A stretch of DNA of 64,000 nt from Cesiribacter sp. SM1 (GCF_020178975.1 NZ_JAHXBU010000094.1:496001-560000); one strand, 5' to 3'. Shown: positions 25,174-34,461, numbered from the stretch's first letter. A program made the numbers and translations. Notes: generated by a model not told the origin, from the letters alone.

Positions 25174-25243
25174 CTGCAGATTACCTTACTATGCTAAGTA
25201 TTAAGAAAGCCCTTCGAGCCCTATATGCCCGCAGGGCTTTTTT
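25135..25243 (+). promoter_or_regulatory. Transcription attenuator 2 before cysE
   Basis: CCTTT-GCC-GAAGG (25136-25147) is the local hairpin. Alternatively CGAAGG (25142-25147), TTTCT (25152-25156) and GTATAGT (25158-25164) pair in order with CCTTCG (25211-25216), AGAAA (25204-25208) and ACTATGC (25188-25194, one G-T pair). This competes with the terminator stem AAAGCCCT (25206-25213) / AGGGCTTT (25233-25240), followed by TTT and G. The arrangement repeats attenuator 1 and the terminator ends 33 bases before cysE. Confidence 0.7.
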
Positions 25244-25276
25244 GTTTATCTCAAATATGATTAAATAGAACTCCAT

Positions 25277-26110
25277 ATGCGCGAGCAGGAATTAATACAA
25301 AAACTTTTTGAGCGGAACCAGCAGGCCTTTATTGGTTTTCCCGGCAAGCAACAGGCCGAGGCGGTTATCGACAGGCTTTTTCATTTTTTGTTTACCCCCT
25401 ACCATGGTCGCTTTAGCTGTTTACAGGAAACCGAACAGGAGTACCAGCTACTTAAAACCAGCTTTATACAACTGCTGGAGCGGGTGGTGCCCGATGAAAA
25501 GGCAAGAAAGAGCCTTTCAGAAGCTTATTTCGAAGAACTTCCCCGCATTTACCAGCGGCTGCTGATAGATGCCGAGGCTATTTTGCAGTTCGATCCGGCA
25601 GCACGCTCGCTGGAAGAAGTACTACTGGCCTACCCTGGCTTTTACGCCACAGCCATACACCGTCTTTCGCATGCGCTGTTTATGCTAAAGGTACCGGTGC
25701 TGCCGAGGCTTTTTTCTGAATATGCACACCGGCAAACCGGCATCGATATTCACCCGGGAGCCCAAATTGGCGAAGCCTTTGCCATAGACCATGGAACCGG
25801 CATTGTTATAGGCGAAACAACTGTAATTGGCAGGCATGTTAAAATATACCAGGGGGTTACCCTTGGTGCCCTGAATGTAGACAAAGGCTATACAAACCAG
25901 AAACGCCACCCCACCATTGAGGATAAGGTAATTATCTATTCCGGCGCCACCATTTTAGGTGGTAATACTATTATTGGCCATGACAGTATCATTGGTGGCA
26001 ATGTATGGTTAACTTATAGTGTACCCTCGCACTCGGTGGTGTACCATAAAAGTGAAATAAAGGTAAGGGAAAAGAACCCCTTTGCCGAACCAATCAATTT
26101 TGTAATTTAA
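25277..26110 (+). CDS. cysE: Serine O-acetyltransferase
   Basis: The protein has 277 residues. An alpha-helical N-terminal half precedes the left-handed beta-helix acyltransferase domain from about 155 on, with [40 protein letters not shown] and [20 protein letters not shown]. The His in DHGTG is the family's catalytic base. It acetylates serine with acetyl-CoA, the first step of cysteine synthesis. cysK follows after 14 bases, so both enzymes of the pathway are one operon. Two Cys-rich leader peptides with attenuators stand upstream and predict derepression by cysteine shortage. Confidence 0.95.
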   Translation: MREQELIQKLFERNQQAFIGFPGKQQAEAVIDRLFHFLFTPYHGRFSCLQETEQEYQLLKTSFIQLLERVVPDEKARKSLSEAYFEELPRIYQRLLIDAEAILQFDPAARSLEEVLLAYPGFYATAIHRLSHALFMLKVPVLPRLFSEYAHRQTGIDIHPGAQIGEAFAIDHGTGIVIGETTVIGRHVKIYQGVTLGALNVDKGYTNQKRHPTIEDKVIIYSGATILGGNTIIGHDSIIGGNVWLTYSVPSHSVVYHKSEIKVREKNPFAEPINFVI

Positions 26111-26124
26111 TACCAGAACATACT

Positions 26125-27036
26125 ATGAAAGCACAAAACGTTTTAGAAACCATTGGCAATACGCCTCATGTACGCATCAACAGACTCTATGGCAGCGAGC
26201 ACGAAGTCTGGATAAAGCTGGAAAAGAACAATCCCGGCAACAGCATCAAAGACCGCATTGCACTGGCTATGATCGAGGATGCCGAAGAAAGAGGTGTTTT
26301 AAATAAAGACAGCGTTATCATAGAGCCTACTTCAGGCAACACCGGTATAGGCCTGGCCCTTGTAGCAGCAGTAAAAGGTTATAAGCTGATTCTGGTAATG
26401 CCTGAATCTATGAGCGTGGAGCGCAGAAAATTAATGGCAGCCTACGGGGCCGAATTTGTACTGACGCCACGCGAGCAGGGCATGAAAGGAGCCATAGAAC
26501 GGGCAGGTGAGCTGGTGCAGGCTACCCCGAATGGCTGGATGCCCCAGCAGTTCGATAATGGAGCCAACCTGGAGATCCACCGTAAAACCACGGTGCAGGA
26601 GATCATCAAAGACTTTCCCGATGGCCTCGATTATGTAATTACAGGTGTGGGCACAGGCGGCCATATAACTGCGGCAGCAGAGGTGCTGAAAGCGAAATTC
26701 CCGAACCTTAAGGTTTTTGCCGTAGAGCCGGAGCTATCGCCTGTGTTAAGTGGCGGTGCACCGGGCCCCCACCCGCTGCAGGGCATTGGTGCAGGTTTTA
26801 TACCGTCAATCATGAAGCCCGAGCTGCTGGATGGCGTTATACAGGTAAGTAAGGAAGCTGCTTTTGAATATGCCCAGCGTGTAGCCCGGGAAGAAGGCAT
26901 CTTTGTAGGTATTTCAACAGGTGCTTCGCTGGCGGCTGTAGCCAAAAAACTGCCGGAGATCCCGAAGGGGGCCAAAGTTCTAACCTTCAATTACGATACC
27001 GGCGAGCGCTACCTGTCTATTGAAGGACTCTATTAA
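26125..27036 (+). CDS. cysK: Cysteine synthase A (O-acetylserine sulfhydrylase)
   Basis: The protein has 303 residues, standard for CysK. The PLP-binding Lys42 is in [20 protein letters not shown], the substrate loop [11 protein letters not shown] follows, and the PLP-phosphate loop is [17 protein letters not shown]. The segment [20 protein letters not shown] matches OASS rather than cystathionine beta-synthase. It exchanges the acetyl group of O-acetylserine for sulfide, giving cysteine. Located 14 bases after cysE, it is the second gene of the attenuated operon; a terminator ends it at 27061-27091. Confidence 0.96.
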   Translation: MKAQNVLETIGNTPHVRINRLYGSEHEVWIKLEKNNPGNSIKDRIALAMIEDAEERGVLNKDSVIIEPTSGNTGIGLALVAAVKGYKLILVMPESMSVERRKLMAAYGAEFVLTPREQGMKGAIERAGELVQATPNGWMPQQFDNGANLEIHRKTTVQEIIKDFPDGLDYVITGVGTGGHITAAAEVLKAKFPNLKVFAVEPELSPVLSGGAPGPHPLQGIGAGFIPSIMKPELLDGVIQVSKEAAFEYAQRVAREEGIFVGISTGASLAAVAKKLPEIPKGAKVLTFNYDTGERYLSIEGLY

Positions 27037-27060
27037 GAAACAGAAACAGTACAAAATCAG

Positions 27061-27091
27061 AAAGAGCACCCATCTGCTATGGGTGCTCTTT
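27061..27091. terminator. Bidirectional terminator between cysK and the Mn-catalase gene
   Basis: AAAGAGCACCCAT (27061-27073) and ATGGGTGCTCTTT (27079-27091) form a 13-bp stem around CTGCT with T/A-rich flanks on both strands, at the meeting point of two convergent genes. Confidence 0.85.
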
Positions 27092-27119
27092 CCTTTTCAT
27101 CATTAAGCCAACTTAACGA

Positions 27120-27959
27120 TTATCTTTCACCAGGCTTTGTTTGCGATTTCTGATCATGTGCCTGCCATGGTGCATCAGAAAGGTTCGGTACACCTCCATG
27201 CGGACGGGCGGGCTCACGATTAAACTGTCCATAGCCGTCCAGCGACTGGCCTTGTGTCCAGCGGCCCTGTGCCATTGACTCTTCCGGACGAATGTTGGTA
27301 ACCACAAACTTGTAGTTGAACTCCTGGTTTTCCAGATCACGTGGGAAGGTGTTAGGCACCGTGTCTGTTAAAGCGCCTATTTCCTCGAGTACTGCCAGCC
27401 ATTGTTGCTGGTGCATGGTATCGCGGGCAATCAGGAACGAAAGCATATCGCGCATGCCGGGATCGTCTGTCATTTCGAACAGGCGGGTTGCCAAAAGGCG
27501 GCCACTACTTTCTGCCATAACGTTTGCACGCATATCGGCAGCCAGGTTACCGGTTCCTACTACCCATGAGCCGTTAAAAGGAACACCATTGCTGTCGGCA
27601 GCCATAGCGCCTAAACCGGCAGAAAGGTAATGGCGTGGGTCCATACCACCTAAAATTTGCTGTACTACCGGGTTCATGGAAGAAACATCTTCCTTAACAG
27701 CCATAGAGGCTCCCTCCAGGTTAAGGGCCACTGCTGTGGAAAGCATTTCAATATGTGATATTTCTTCTGTGCCGGTTTCCAGCAGCATATCGCGGTATTT
27801 CTCTGGTCCGCGCGCATTCCAGGCCTGGAACAGGTACTGAAGGCACACACGAATTTCTCCTTCTATACCACCAATTGCCTGCTGAAGCATTTTGGCGAAC
27901 ATTGGGTTGGGCTTATCAACCCTAACTTTGTACTGAAGTCTTTTATCGTAAAAAAACAT
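27120..27959 (-). CDS. Manganese catalase
   Basis: The protein has 279 residues and the start MFFYDKRLQYKVRVDKPNP typical of Mn-containing catalases. Dinuclear Mn ligands are visible in IGGIEGEIR (Glu near 35), TGTEEISHIEML (Glu and His near 66-69), NVMAESSGRLLATRLFEM (Glu near 148) and ARDTMHQQQWLAVLEE (His near 183). It should break down hydrogen peroxide without heme in the cytoplasm. The C-terminal tail (about 245-279) is polar and lacks family patterns. The gene converges with cysK. Confidence 0.92.
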   Translation of the reverse strand: MFFYDKRLQYKVRVDKPNPMFAKMLQQAIGGIEGEIRVCLQYLFQAWNARGPEKYRDMLLETGTEEISHIEMLSTAVALNLEGASMAVKEDVSSMNPVVQQILGGMDPRHYLSAGLGAMAADSNGVPFNGSWVVGTGNLAADMRANVMAESSGRLLATRLFEMTDDPGMRDMLSFLIARDTMHQQQWLAVLEEIGALTDTVPNTFPRDLENQEFNYKFVVTNIRPEESMAQGRWTQGQSLDGYGQFNREPARPHGGVPNLSDAPWQAHDQKSQTKPGER

Positions 27960-28327
27960 AAAAATTGTGTTTTAGAAAAAATAAATTGTTACAGTTCCAA
28001 CAGGTTCGATAAGCCATTGTTAGCCAATGTCAGAGAAAATATTGTTACCTTTTGTTGGATATCTGAACCGTTCATCCGCTAGTTTCTGCACTCGCTGCCA
28101 TACATATTAATTGTCAAAAGCTTTGTAAACAGCTTGTAATGAGGATAATGTAAAAGAACGGGAGAGGCAGGATGCTGCTTTTGCTATAAGAATTACTTAT
28201 AGCCTTATAATTTTAAATAATAGAACAGGCGCCAGCATAAAATAGGTAAAGCACCCAGTTGATAGCTGCTAAAATGAAAAAGCCCTGCCGGAGGGGCAGG
28301 GCTTCTTAAAAATTCAAAAAGGAAGGA
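27960..28327. other. Gap between the Mn-catalase and asd genes
   Basis: This 368-bp AT-rich stretch carries the upstream region of the Mn-catalase gene and the asd terminator at 28280-28304. I see no gene or clear promoter. Confidence 0.5.
28276..28304 (-). terminator. Terminator of asd
   Basis: AAGCCCTGCC (28280-28289) pairs with GGCAGGGCTT (28295-28304); on the minus strand the hairpin is followed by TTTTTC. It lies 24 bases beyond the asd stop. Confidence 0.85.
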
Positions 28328-29323
28328 TTAATGCACCAGGCTATGCTCCAGCATATACTGGGCTATTTGCACTGCATTGGTGGCAGCACCTTTGCGAAGG
28401 TTATCGGCCACAATCCACATATTAAGTGTTTTAGGCTGCGACTCATCGCGGCGCAGGCGACCAACAAATACCTCATCGCGGCCATGGGAGTTCATGGGCA
28501 TCGGGTACACTTTATTGGCCGGATCATCTTCTACCACCACACCAGGTGTCTGGCTTAGCAGGCGGCGTACTTCTTCCAGGGTATAGTCTTCTTCAAACTC
28601 TACGTTTACAGACTCGGAGTGGCCGCCCATTACAGGTACGCGCACGCAGGTAGCAGTTACCTGAATGCTGTCGTCGCCCATAATTTTCTTGGTTTCGTTT
28701 ACCATCTTCATCTCCTCTTTGGTGTAGCCATTGTCCATGAATACATCAATCTGAGGCAGCAGGTTAAGATCTATACGATATGGATAAGGTCCGTTCTCTA
28801 CCTTTTGGCCTGCACGCTCTGCCATTAACTGGTCAACAGCGTTTTTACCGGTACCGGTTACAGACTGATAGGTAGATACCACGATGCGCTTAATGCGGTA
28901 CTTTTTATGCAGTGGCGCCAGTGCCAGCACCATTTGTATGGTAGAGCAGTTTGGGTTTGCAATAACACGGTCGTCGATGCGCAACACATCGCCGTTTACC
29001 TCTGGTACCACCAGTTTGTTCTTGGGGTTCATGCGCCAGGCAGAGGAGTTATCGATTACGATAGTGCCCACTTCTGCAAACTGCGGAGCCCACTCCAGCG
29101 AAGTGCCGCCGCCGGCAGAGAAAATAGCAATGTCTGGCTTTTTGGCAATAGCCTCCTTCATGCCAATAATGGCATATTCCTTTCCCTTAAACTTCACCTG
29201 TTTACCCACTGAGCGCTCAGAAGCTACAGGGTACAACTCGTCGAACTCGAAGTTTCTTTCTTCCAGTACTTTAAGAATTTCGGTGCCCACCAGACCGGTG
29301 GCGCCAACTACCGCCAGTTTCAT
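28328..29323 (-). CDS. asd: Aspartate-semialdehyde dehydrogenase
   Basis: The protein has 331 residues, typical for Asd. The NADP-binding loop is VVGATGLVGTEILKVL at the N-terminus; the catalytic Cys126 lies in NPNCSTIQMVLAL, and the dimerisation segment RIKRIVVSTYQSVTGTGKNA follows. The Arg and His in VRVPVMGGHSESV match substrate-binding residues. It reduces aspartyl phosphate to the semialdehyde on the route to lysine/diaminopimelate, methionine and threonine. It is monocistronic here with a strong terminator downstream. Confidence 0.97.
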   Translation of the reverse strand: MKLAVVGATGLVGTEILKVLEERNFEFDELYPVASERSVGKQVKFKGKEYAIIGMKEAIAKKPDIAIFSAGGGTSLEWAPQFAEVGTIVIDNSSAWRMNPKNKLVVPEVNGDVLRIDDRVIANPNCSTIQMVLALAPLHKKYRIKRIVVSTYQSVTGTGKNAVDQLMAERAGQKVENGPYPYRIDLNLLPQIDVFMDNGYTKEEMKMVNETKKIMGDDSIQVTATCVRVPVMGGHSESVNVEFEEDYTLEEVRRLLSQTPGVVVEDDPANKVYPMPMNSHGRDEVFVGRLRRDESQPKTLNMWIVADNLRKGAATNAVQIAQYMLEHSLVH

Positions 29324-29377
29324 TTGTTATTAGGTTAATTAATAGACTGGCAAAAGTACAACAAAATTTTCTTTTAT

Positions 29378-31894
29378 ATGAAGAGAACAGCAATAATGGC
29401 CCTGCTACTATGCCTGTTTTTTATAAATAATTTGGTATTAGGGCAGATAAGCAACCTTCCTTACAGTCAAAGTTTTGAAGAAAGCTTTACTACGGGAACC
29501 CGGGTGCTGTTCCTGCCCCACTGGTGGGCCAATGAAGTAAGCAGCAGCTCCCGCATATACCAGACTACGGCAGGAGCCTACAGCGGTATGGCGGCTTTGG
29601 TGGCAGAACCTACCAGTACTTTTACAGCAGACATACGGCTGCTGCTCAATGCCAGTGCACTCGATGGAGCAAATCTGAGCTTCAGGGCCCGCAGCGGCAA
29701 AAACGGTAGCGGCACCCGTGCTTCAAAGCTCCTGTTAAGTTTTTCAGCAAATGGAGGCCAGAGCTTCAGCAATCCTGTGGAGGTAGGTGGTGCCGGTGCT
29801 TTTCCGAATGCCGATACAGAATACCAGCTGTTTGAATTTACGCTGCCGGCAGACTTGCTGCATAACCCAGATGCGGTGATACGCTGGCAGGTAGCGCGCC
29901 TGGAGGAGGGCAGCGGAACGGCCGCACGTATTTTGCTGGATGATGTGGTGGTAAGTCCGGCAACGGCACAATTAGCCTTACTTTCTGCTGAAGCAGCTTC
30001 TTCATCAGAAATAGTACTTACTTTTAACCTGCCGCCAGAGCAGGCCTCTGCCGAAAATACTGGTAACTACAACATAAGCCCTGCTGCTACCATCACGGCA
30101 GCTTCCCTGCACCCGCAGAATCCACGCCAGGTGCTGCTAGAGGTATCATCTCCCTTAGCGCCGGGTAGTTATGTCCTTACCATTACAGGCATCAGGCCTG
30201 CCGGAGCAGGTGAACCATTGCCCCTTACCTCCTTCCCTTTTCAGTACACGCCAGCTCCGCAGTACCGCGATGTGGTAATCAATGAAATATTTGCCGACCC
30301 TAACCCAAAGGGAAGCCTTAGGCCACAGCCTGTAGTATTACCAACAGCAGCAGATGCCGAGTTTGTAGAACTGTTCAATGCTTCTGACGCTCCATACAAT
30401 TTGCAGGATTTGCGCTTAGGTGGCGGGAGGCTTCCAGATTACCAACTGGCACCAGGCGCCTATGTACTGCTGGTACCTGCCGGAAAGCAGGAGCTCTATA
30501 ATGAATACGGAGCGGTAGCAGAGGTACAGGGCTGGAAAAGCCTTGGCAACAGTGGCAGCAGCTTACAGCTTACCCACACCGCCAGCGGCCAGCTGCTCGA
30601 TAGCCTTAGCTACTCCATAAGCTGGTACCGCGAGGAGGGCAAGGCAGAAGGTGGCTGGTCGCTGGAGCAAATAAACCCCTACAGCCAGTGCAGCCAGCCC
30701 CTGAACTGGCGCGCCTCTGCAGACCCAAAAGGTGCAAGCCCTGCTGCACCTAACTCTGTGCTCGATACCACCCCCGATACAGAACCACCGCAACTGCTGC
30801 AGGCCGTAGCAGCTGCACCACAGGAGGTAGTGTTGATATTTGATGAGTATCTTTCTCCAGCTGCTTTATCTGCAGCCTCGTTTGCCCTGGACCCAGTGGT
30901 GCCCATTGCAGGGTTGCAGCACCGGGGGCGGCGGCTGGTGGTGCAGCTTTCTGAACCACTGCATCAGCAGTCTTACCAGATAAACATAGCAGAAGTAGCA
31001 GATTGCAGCGGCAATACAGCCCTGCTGACTGCACCCATCATTTACCCCAGGCCAGCAGAAGCCGGAGATTTGCTGATCAACGAAATTATGTATAATCCTG
31101 CGGCAGGTGCTCCTGAATGGGTAGAACTACATAACCCTACTGCGCACTATTTAAATTTGCAGGGCTGGTACCTGGGCTTAAGGGAAGGTGGTATAAAGTC
31201 TTCGGCAATTATAAGCCGGGAGCTGCTCCTGATGCCCCCCAATAGTTACCTGGTGCTTACCCCCAGCCCCGGTGGCGTACAGGAATATTTTCCGCAGGCG
31301 CCTGCAGAACGACTGCTGCAACTGCAGGGCTTTCCTAACCTGCGCAACAGCGGCGATACCCTGGTGTTGTTAACACCTGCATTTAAAGTAGCAGAAACTG
31401 CTTTTTTTTCCGATGCCCTGCACCATTCCCTGCTTTCCGACCGCATAGGAGTTTCGCTGGAACGAATAGATGCTGCAAAGCCTGCCCTGCTGATGGCTAA
31501 TTGGACTTCTGCAGCCTCTCCCCACTGGGGCAGCCCTGGTATGCCTAACTCACAAAGCCGCTCCCTGGCACCGGCCACAGCCCCATTACAAATTGAACCT
31601 GAAGTAGTGGAGCCAACTCCGGATGGTGTGGATGATGTAGCCTTTATCCGTTACCAGTTGCCCAGGTCGGGCCTTAGCGGTACGCTTTACATTTTCGATG
31701 CCGGGGGGCGGGAAGTAAACCGGCTGGCGGATAATCAGCTGCTGGGGCAGGAAGGAACTTTTAACTGGAATGGTACTAACAGCTCAGGAGAACGTGTAAG
31801 AAATGGATACTATATAGTACTGCTTTCTGTCTTTGGATCTGATGGTTATATGGAGCAATGGCGGAAAACAATTGTGGTAACAAGTTGGCTGTAA
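29378..31894 (+). CDS. Large secreted protein with lamin-tail domains and FlgD-Ig-like C-terminus
   Basis: The protein has 838 residues with a signal peptide (about 1-22, LVLGQ). A jelly-roll-like segment (about 25-195), a beta domain (about 200-300) and two lamin-tail domains are visible (about 305-420, DVVINEIFADPNPKG with AEFVELFNASDAPYNL; and about 555-690, DLLINEIMYNPAAGAPEWVE with LHNPTAHYLNLQGWYL). The last about 85 residues (LYIFDAGGREVNRLADNQ, NGTNSSGERVRNGYYIVLL) resemble a FlgD/CHU-type Ig domain common at the end of secreted Cytophagales proteins. It is probably a surface or secreted structural protein. No enzyme motif was found. Confidence 0.88.
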   Translation: MKRTAIMALLLCLFFINNLVLGQISNLPYSQSFEESFTTGTRVLFLPHWWANEVSSSSRIYQTTAGAYSGMAALVAEPTSTFTADIRLLLNASALDGANLSFRARSGKNGSGTRASKLLLSFSANGGQSFSNPVEVGGAGAFPNADTEYQLFEFTLPADLLHNPDAVIRWQVARLEEGSGTAARILLDDVVVSPATAQLALLSAEAASSSEIVLTFNLPPEQASAENTGNYNISPAATITAASLHPQNPRQVLLEVSSPLAPGSYVLTITGIRPAGAGEPLPLTSFPFQYTPAPQYRDVVINEIFADPNPKGSLRPQPVVLPTAADAEFVELFNASDAPYNLQDLRLGGGRLPDYQLAPGAYVLLVPAGKQELYNEYGAVAEVQGWKSLGNSGSSLQLTHTASGQLLDSLSYSISWYREEGKAEGGWSLEQINPYSQCSQPLNWRASADPKGASPAAPNSVLDTTPDTEPPQLLQAVAAAPQEVVLIFDEYLSPAALSAASFALDPVVPIAGLQHRGRRLVVQLSEPLHQQSYQINIAEVADCSGNTALLTAPIIYPRPAEAGDLLINEIMYNPAAGAPEWVELHNPTAHYLNLQGWYLGLREGGIKSSAIISRELLLMPPNSYLVLTPSPGGVQEYFPQAPAERLLQLQGFPNLRNSGDTLVLLTPAFKVAETAFFSDALHHSLLSDRIGVSLERIDAAKPALLMANWTSAASPHWGSPGMPNSQSRSLAPATAPLQIEPEVVEPTPDGVDDVAFIRYQLPRSGLSGTLYIFDAGGREVNRLADNQLLGQEGTFNWNGTNSSGERVRNGYYIVLLSVFGSDGYMEQWRKTIVVTSWL

Positions 31895-31900
31895 GGAACT

Positions 31901-31929
31901 TTTGATAAAAACTTCATGTATTATTTTTG
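31901..31929 (+). promoter_or_regulatory. Putative promoter of the 52-residue protein gene
   Basis: TATTTTTG (31922-31929) matches TAnnTTTG exactly; a TTTG at 31901-31904 could be the -33 element although the 17-base spacer is short. The gene starts about 60 bases downstream. Confidence 0.4.
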
Positions 31930-31990
31930 GGAAAATATCATAAAAGTTTATATCTTAAGATCAAATTCCTGCCAGAATAAAAAAGATATT

Positions 31991-32149
31991 ATGAGTGACG
32001 TAATCGACAACACCCTTGTTAGTGGAGTTCAGCGTGGTCTTCGCCTTGAAGCCCTGCATCGCTACATCAGAATGAAATACGGCATCAGCATTGATCTGGA
32101 TGCTCTGAAAAGAAGAATACACCTGCTGAATCTTAAATTAGATTACTAA
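31991..32149 (+). CDS. Small conserved-looking protein (52 residues), unknown function
   Basis: ATG 31991 opens a 52-residue protein beginning MSDVIDNTLVSGVQRGLRLE. An upstream in-frame start at 31916 would overlap the promoter and adds an implausible N-terminus. The protein is predicted to be helical and basic (ALHRYIRMKYGISIDLDALK, RRIHLLNLKLDY) with no signal peptide or membrane helix, as in a small nucleic-acid or protein-binding factor. Its own promoter-like box and a very strong terminator frame it. I do not know the family. Confidence 0.7.
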   Translation: MSDVIDNTLVSGVQRGLRLEALHRYIRMKYGISIDLDALKRRIHLLNLKLDY

Positions 32150-32150
32150 C

Positions 32151-32188
32151 AAAAAAGCTGCCTGCAGATATCTGCAGGCAGCTTTTTT
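32151..32188. terminator. Perfect bidirectional terminator
   Basis: A 38-bp perfect palindrome: A-run, GCTGCCTGCAGATATCTGCA, GGCAGC, T-run. It can end both the small-protein gene (plus strand) and the asparaginase gene (minus strand). Confidence 0.9.
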
Positions 32189-32201
32189 GTTATAAGGCCT
32201 T

Positions 32202-33218
32202 TTATTTCTTTTCCTGAAAGATAAACACCTGTGGTTTTCCTTTCTGGTTCATGTAGCCCCTGTACATACCGCTGGTGTTGAAGGGCATGGCAATGTTGCC
32301 TTTATTGTCTACAGCAATAATGCCACCTTCGCCTCCCTGTTCCTTCAGGGTTTTCATCACCACCTCTTCTGCGGCATTCTGTAGAGAGAGTCCCTGGTAT
32401 TTCATGCGGGCGGCAACATCGTATGCTACTACATTGCGTATAAAGAATTCGCCATGGCCGGTAGCCGATACGGCACAGCTCTGGTTGTTGGCGTAGGTGC
32501 CTGCGCCTATGATGGGAGAATCGCCAACCCGGCCCCAGCGCTTATTGGTCATGCCACCGGTAGAGGTACCGGCTGCCAGGTTGCCCTGGCTGTCCAGTGC
32601 TACGGCACCTACAGTGCCAAATTTTTTACCTTCAAAAAGTCCCCATTCCGGGTCCTTCAGGCTGCCTTCCTTGTCTTTACCCTGCTCCAGCTGTTGCAGG
32701 CGTTTTAGCTGGTCGAAGCGCCGCTGATCAAAGAAATAGGAGTTTTCTACCTGCTCCAGTCCCTGCTCCCTGGCAAACTCTTCGGCACCGGTGCCGGTAA
32801 GCATAACGTGCGGTGATTTTTGCATAACCGCCTGTGCTGCCAGAATTGGGCTCTTGATGGTGGTAACACCAGCAACAGCGCCTGCCTGCCCTGTTTTACC
32901 ATCCATAATGGAGGCATCCAGCTCATTACGGCCGGCGTGGGTAAACACAGCACCCCTGCCTGCATTAAACAGCGGCGATTCTTCCATGATCTGTATAGCC
33001 GTAGTAACAGCCTCCAGGCTGGTGCCCCCGCGCTCCAGCACGGCATAACCCTTTTCCAGGGCTTCAGAAAGCTTTTGCCTGTAGATGCGCTCCAGCTCCG
33101 GAGTCATGTTCTCGGGCGTGATGGTACCTGCCCCACCATGAATTACCAGTACCACTTTATTTTGTGCTTGTGCCGCCATTGTAAAAAAAAGGAACAGGAG
33201 TATTAATATGTTTTTCAT
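32202..33218 (-). CDS. Isoaspartyl peptidase / L-asparaginase (Ntn hydrolase), secreted
   Basis: From ATG 33218 the protein has 338 residues with a clean signal peptide (LILLFLFFTMAAQAQ); a longer frame from 33260 would put 14 polar residues before it. Motifs: VLVIHGGAGTI near the start, GRGAVFTHAGRNELDASIM, and the autocleavage site GTVGAVALDSQGNLAAGTST where the Thr of GTVG becomes the N-terminal nucleophile, followed by GRVGDSPIIGAGTYA. It hydrolyses isoaspartyl dipeptides and asparagine, here in the periplasm. It is monocistronic and shares the palindromic terminator. Confidence 0.93.
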   Translation of the reverse strand: MKNILILLFLFFTMAAQAQNKVVLVIHGGAGTITPENMTPELERIYRQKLSEALEKGYAVLERGGTSLEAVTTAIQIMEESPLFNAGRGAVFTHAGRNELDASIMDGKTGQAGAVAGVTTIKSPILAAQAVMQKSPHVMLTGTGAEEFAREQGLEQVENSYFFDQRRFDQLKRLQQLEQGKDKEGSLKDPEWGLFEGKKFGTVGAVALDSQGNLAAGTSTGGMTNKRWGRVGDSPIIGAGTYANNQSCAVSATGHGEFFIRNVVAYDVAARMKYQGLSLQNAAEEVVMKTLKEQGGEGGIIAVDNKGNIAMPFNTSGMYRGYMNQKGKPQVFIFQEKK

Positions 33219-33392
33219 GCAGCGCAACGTTAGATTGGTTAAGTCAGCAAGAAATTTCATTTATTTCTTATTTTCAAGAAAAATAACGATATTTGCGCCT
33301 CGAAGGTGATAATGCCTTAAAACTGCACTGCCATGCGGTTTATGACTTTTTCCACTTGTTGAATAGTGTTTAGTAGGTAAACAAGTACGCCC

Positions 33393-33776
33393 ATGTCGAA
33401 CGAAGCAACAGTACGATACTCAGACGAGGATTTAAAAGAGTTTGAAACGCTGATTCAGGAGAAACTGGATAAGGCTAAGAGTGAGCTCAAGTACATCAAA
33501 GAAACCCTGAATAAGACCAGCGAATATACGCTTGACAGTGGCGGACCTGTTAAGATGCTAGAAGATGGAGCCGATGCTGCCGAACGTGAAAGCTTAACAC
33601 AGCTAGCGGCACGCCAGCAAAAGTTTATTAACCAGCTGGAGAGTGCAATGGTCCGTATCAAAAACAAGACTTACGGTGTTTGCGTGGATACTGGCAAGCT
33701 TATCAGCAAAGATCGTTTACGTGCTGTGCCGCATACCATGCATTCAATAGAAGCCAAGCTGGCTAAAAACACCTAA
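33393..33776 (+). CDS. TraR/DksA family transcription factor-like protein
   Basis: The protein has 127 residues. A long coiled-coil-forming N-terminal part (YSDEDLKEFETLIQEKLDKA) ends in the DksA-like DGADAAERES turn, followed by a second helix and a C-terminal segment YGVCVDTGKLISKDRLRAVP that replaces the four-Cys zinc finger with a single Cys. Loss of the zinc ligands is common in Bacteroidota members. The family reaches into the RNA polymerase secondary channel; that role is inferred. scpB follows after 9 bases. Confidence 0.9.
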   Translation: MSNEATVRYSDEDLKEFETLIQEKLDKAKSELKYIKETLNKTSEYTLDSGGPVKMLEDGADAAERESLTQLAARQQKFINQLESAMVRIKNKTYGVCVDTGKLISKDRLRAVPHTMHSIEAKLAKNT

Positions 33777-33785
33777 CACGCGCCT

Positions 33786-34343
33786 TTGGACTTTCTGCAA
33801 AACCATGTAGAGGCGCTTATTTTTTGTTCACCCTCACCACTGGGGGTGGCAGACATAAAAAGTGCTCTTTCTGAAATGTTTGGGGCCGATGTGCCCCAGG
33901 GGCATATAGAGGAGGCTGTACAGCACCTGCTGCAGCGCTACGAAAGCCCCGACTACGCTTTTGAACTTGTTGCCCTCGCCGGTGGTTATCAGTTTATGAC
34001 AAAGCCGGCCTATGCTGCCGGTATAAGCATATTACTAAAGCAACAGTCTAAAAAACGCCTGTCTACCTCTGCGCTTGAAACGCTTTCTATTATAGCTTAT
34101 AAGCAACCTATTACCAAAAACGAAGTAGAACAAATTAGGGGCGTTAACTGCGATTACACAATCCAGAAACTTCTGGAAAAAGAATTAGTTGAGATAAAAG
34201 GAAAAGCTGAGGCTATTGGCAGGCCCCTTCTGTACGGAACAAGCCGCAAATTTGAAGAGCACTTTGGTATTAACAGTCTGAAAGACCTGCCCACCCCCAA
34301 AGATTTCTCGGCCGACGATAACAAAATAGGCGAAGAACAGTAA
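33786..34343 (+). CDS. scpB: Segregation and condensation protein B
   Basis: The protein has 185 residues made of two winged-helix domains. Family segments are VEALIFCSPSPLGVADIKSA near the start, FELVALAGGYQFMTKPAYA, and STSALETLSIIAYKQPITKN with EVEQIRGVNCDYTIQKLLEK. ScpB binds ScpA and SMC in chromosome condensation. The gene appears to start at TTG 33786, 9 bases after the DksA-like stop; there is no ATG near the expected N-terminus. scpA is not in the window. Confidence 0.93.
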   Translation: MDFLQNHVEALIFCSPSPLGVADIKSALSEMFGADVPQGHIEEAVQHLLQRYESPDYAFELVALAGGYQFMTKPAYAAGISILLKQQSKKRLSTSALETLSIIAYKQPITKNEVEQIRGVNCDYTIQKLLEKELVEIKGKAEAIGRPLLYGTSRKFEEHFGINSLKDLPTPKDFSADDNKIGEEQ

Positions 34344-34461
34344 AGCATAAAGCTGCAGTACTGTTCAATTCCCTAACCAGTACCCAGTACCAGTAAAGCA
34401 TTAGTTGCTATCTGCACCAGAAGCACACAAATAACAAACTACGTTTACGTAACACGATTCG

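Noticed and set aside
24598-25276. A classical metabolite riboswitch (SAM, T-box or cobalamin) before cysE
   Set aside because: No conserved core of these classes was recognised; the Cys-codon leader frames explain the hairpins better.
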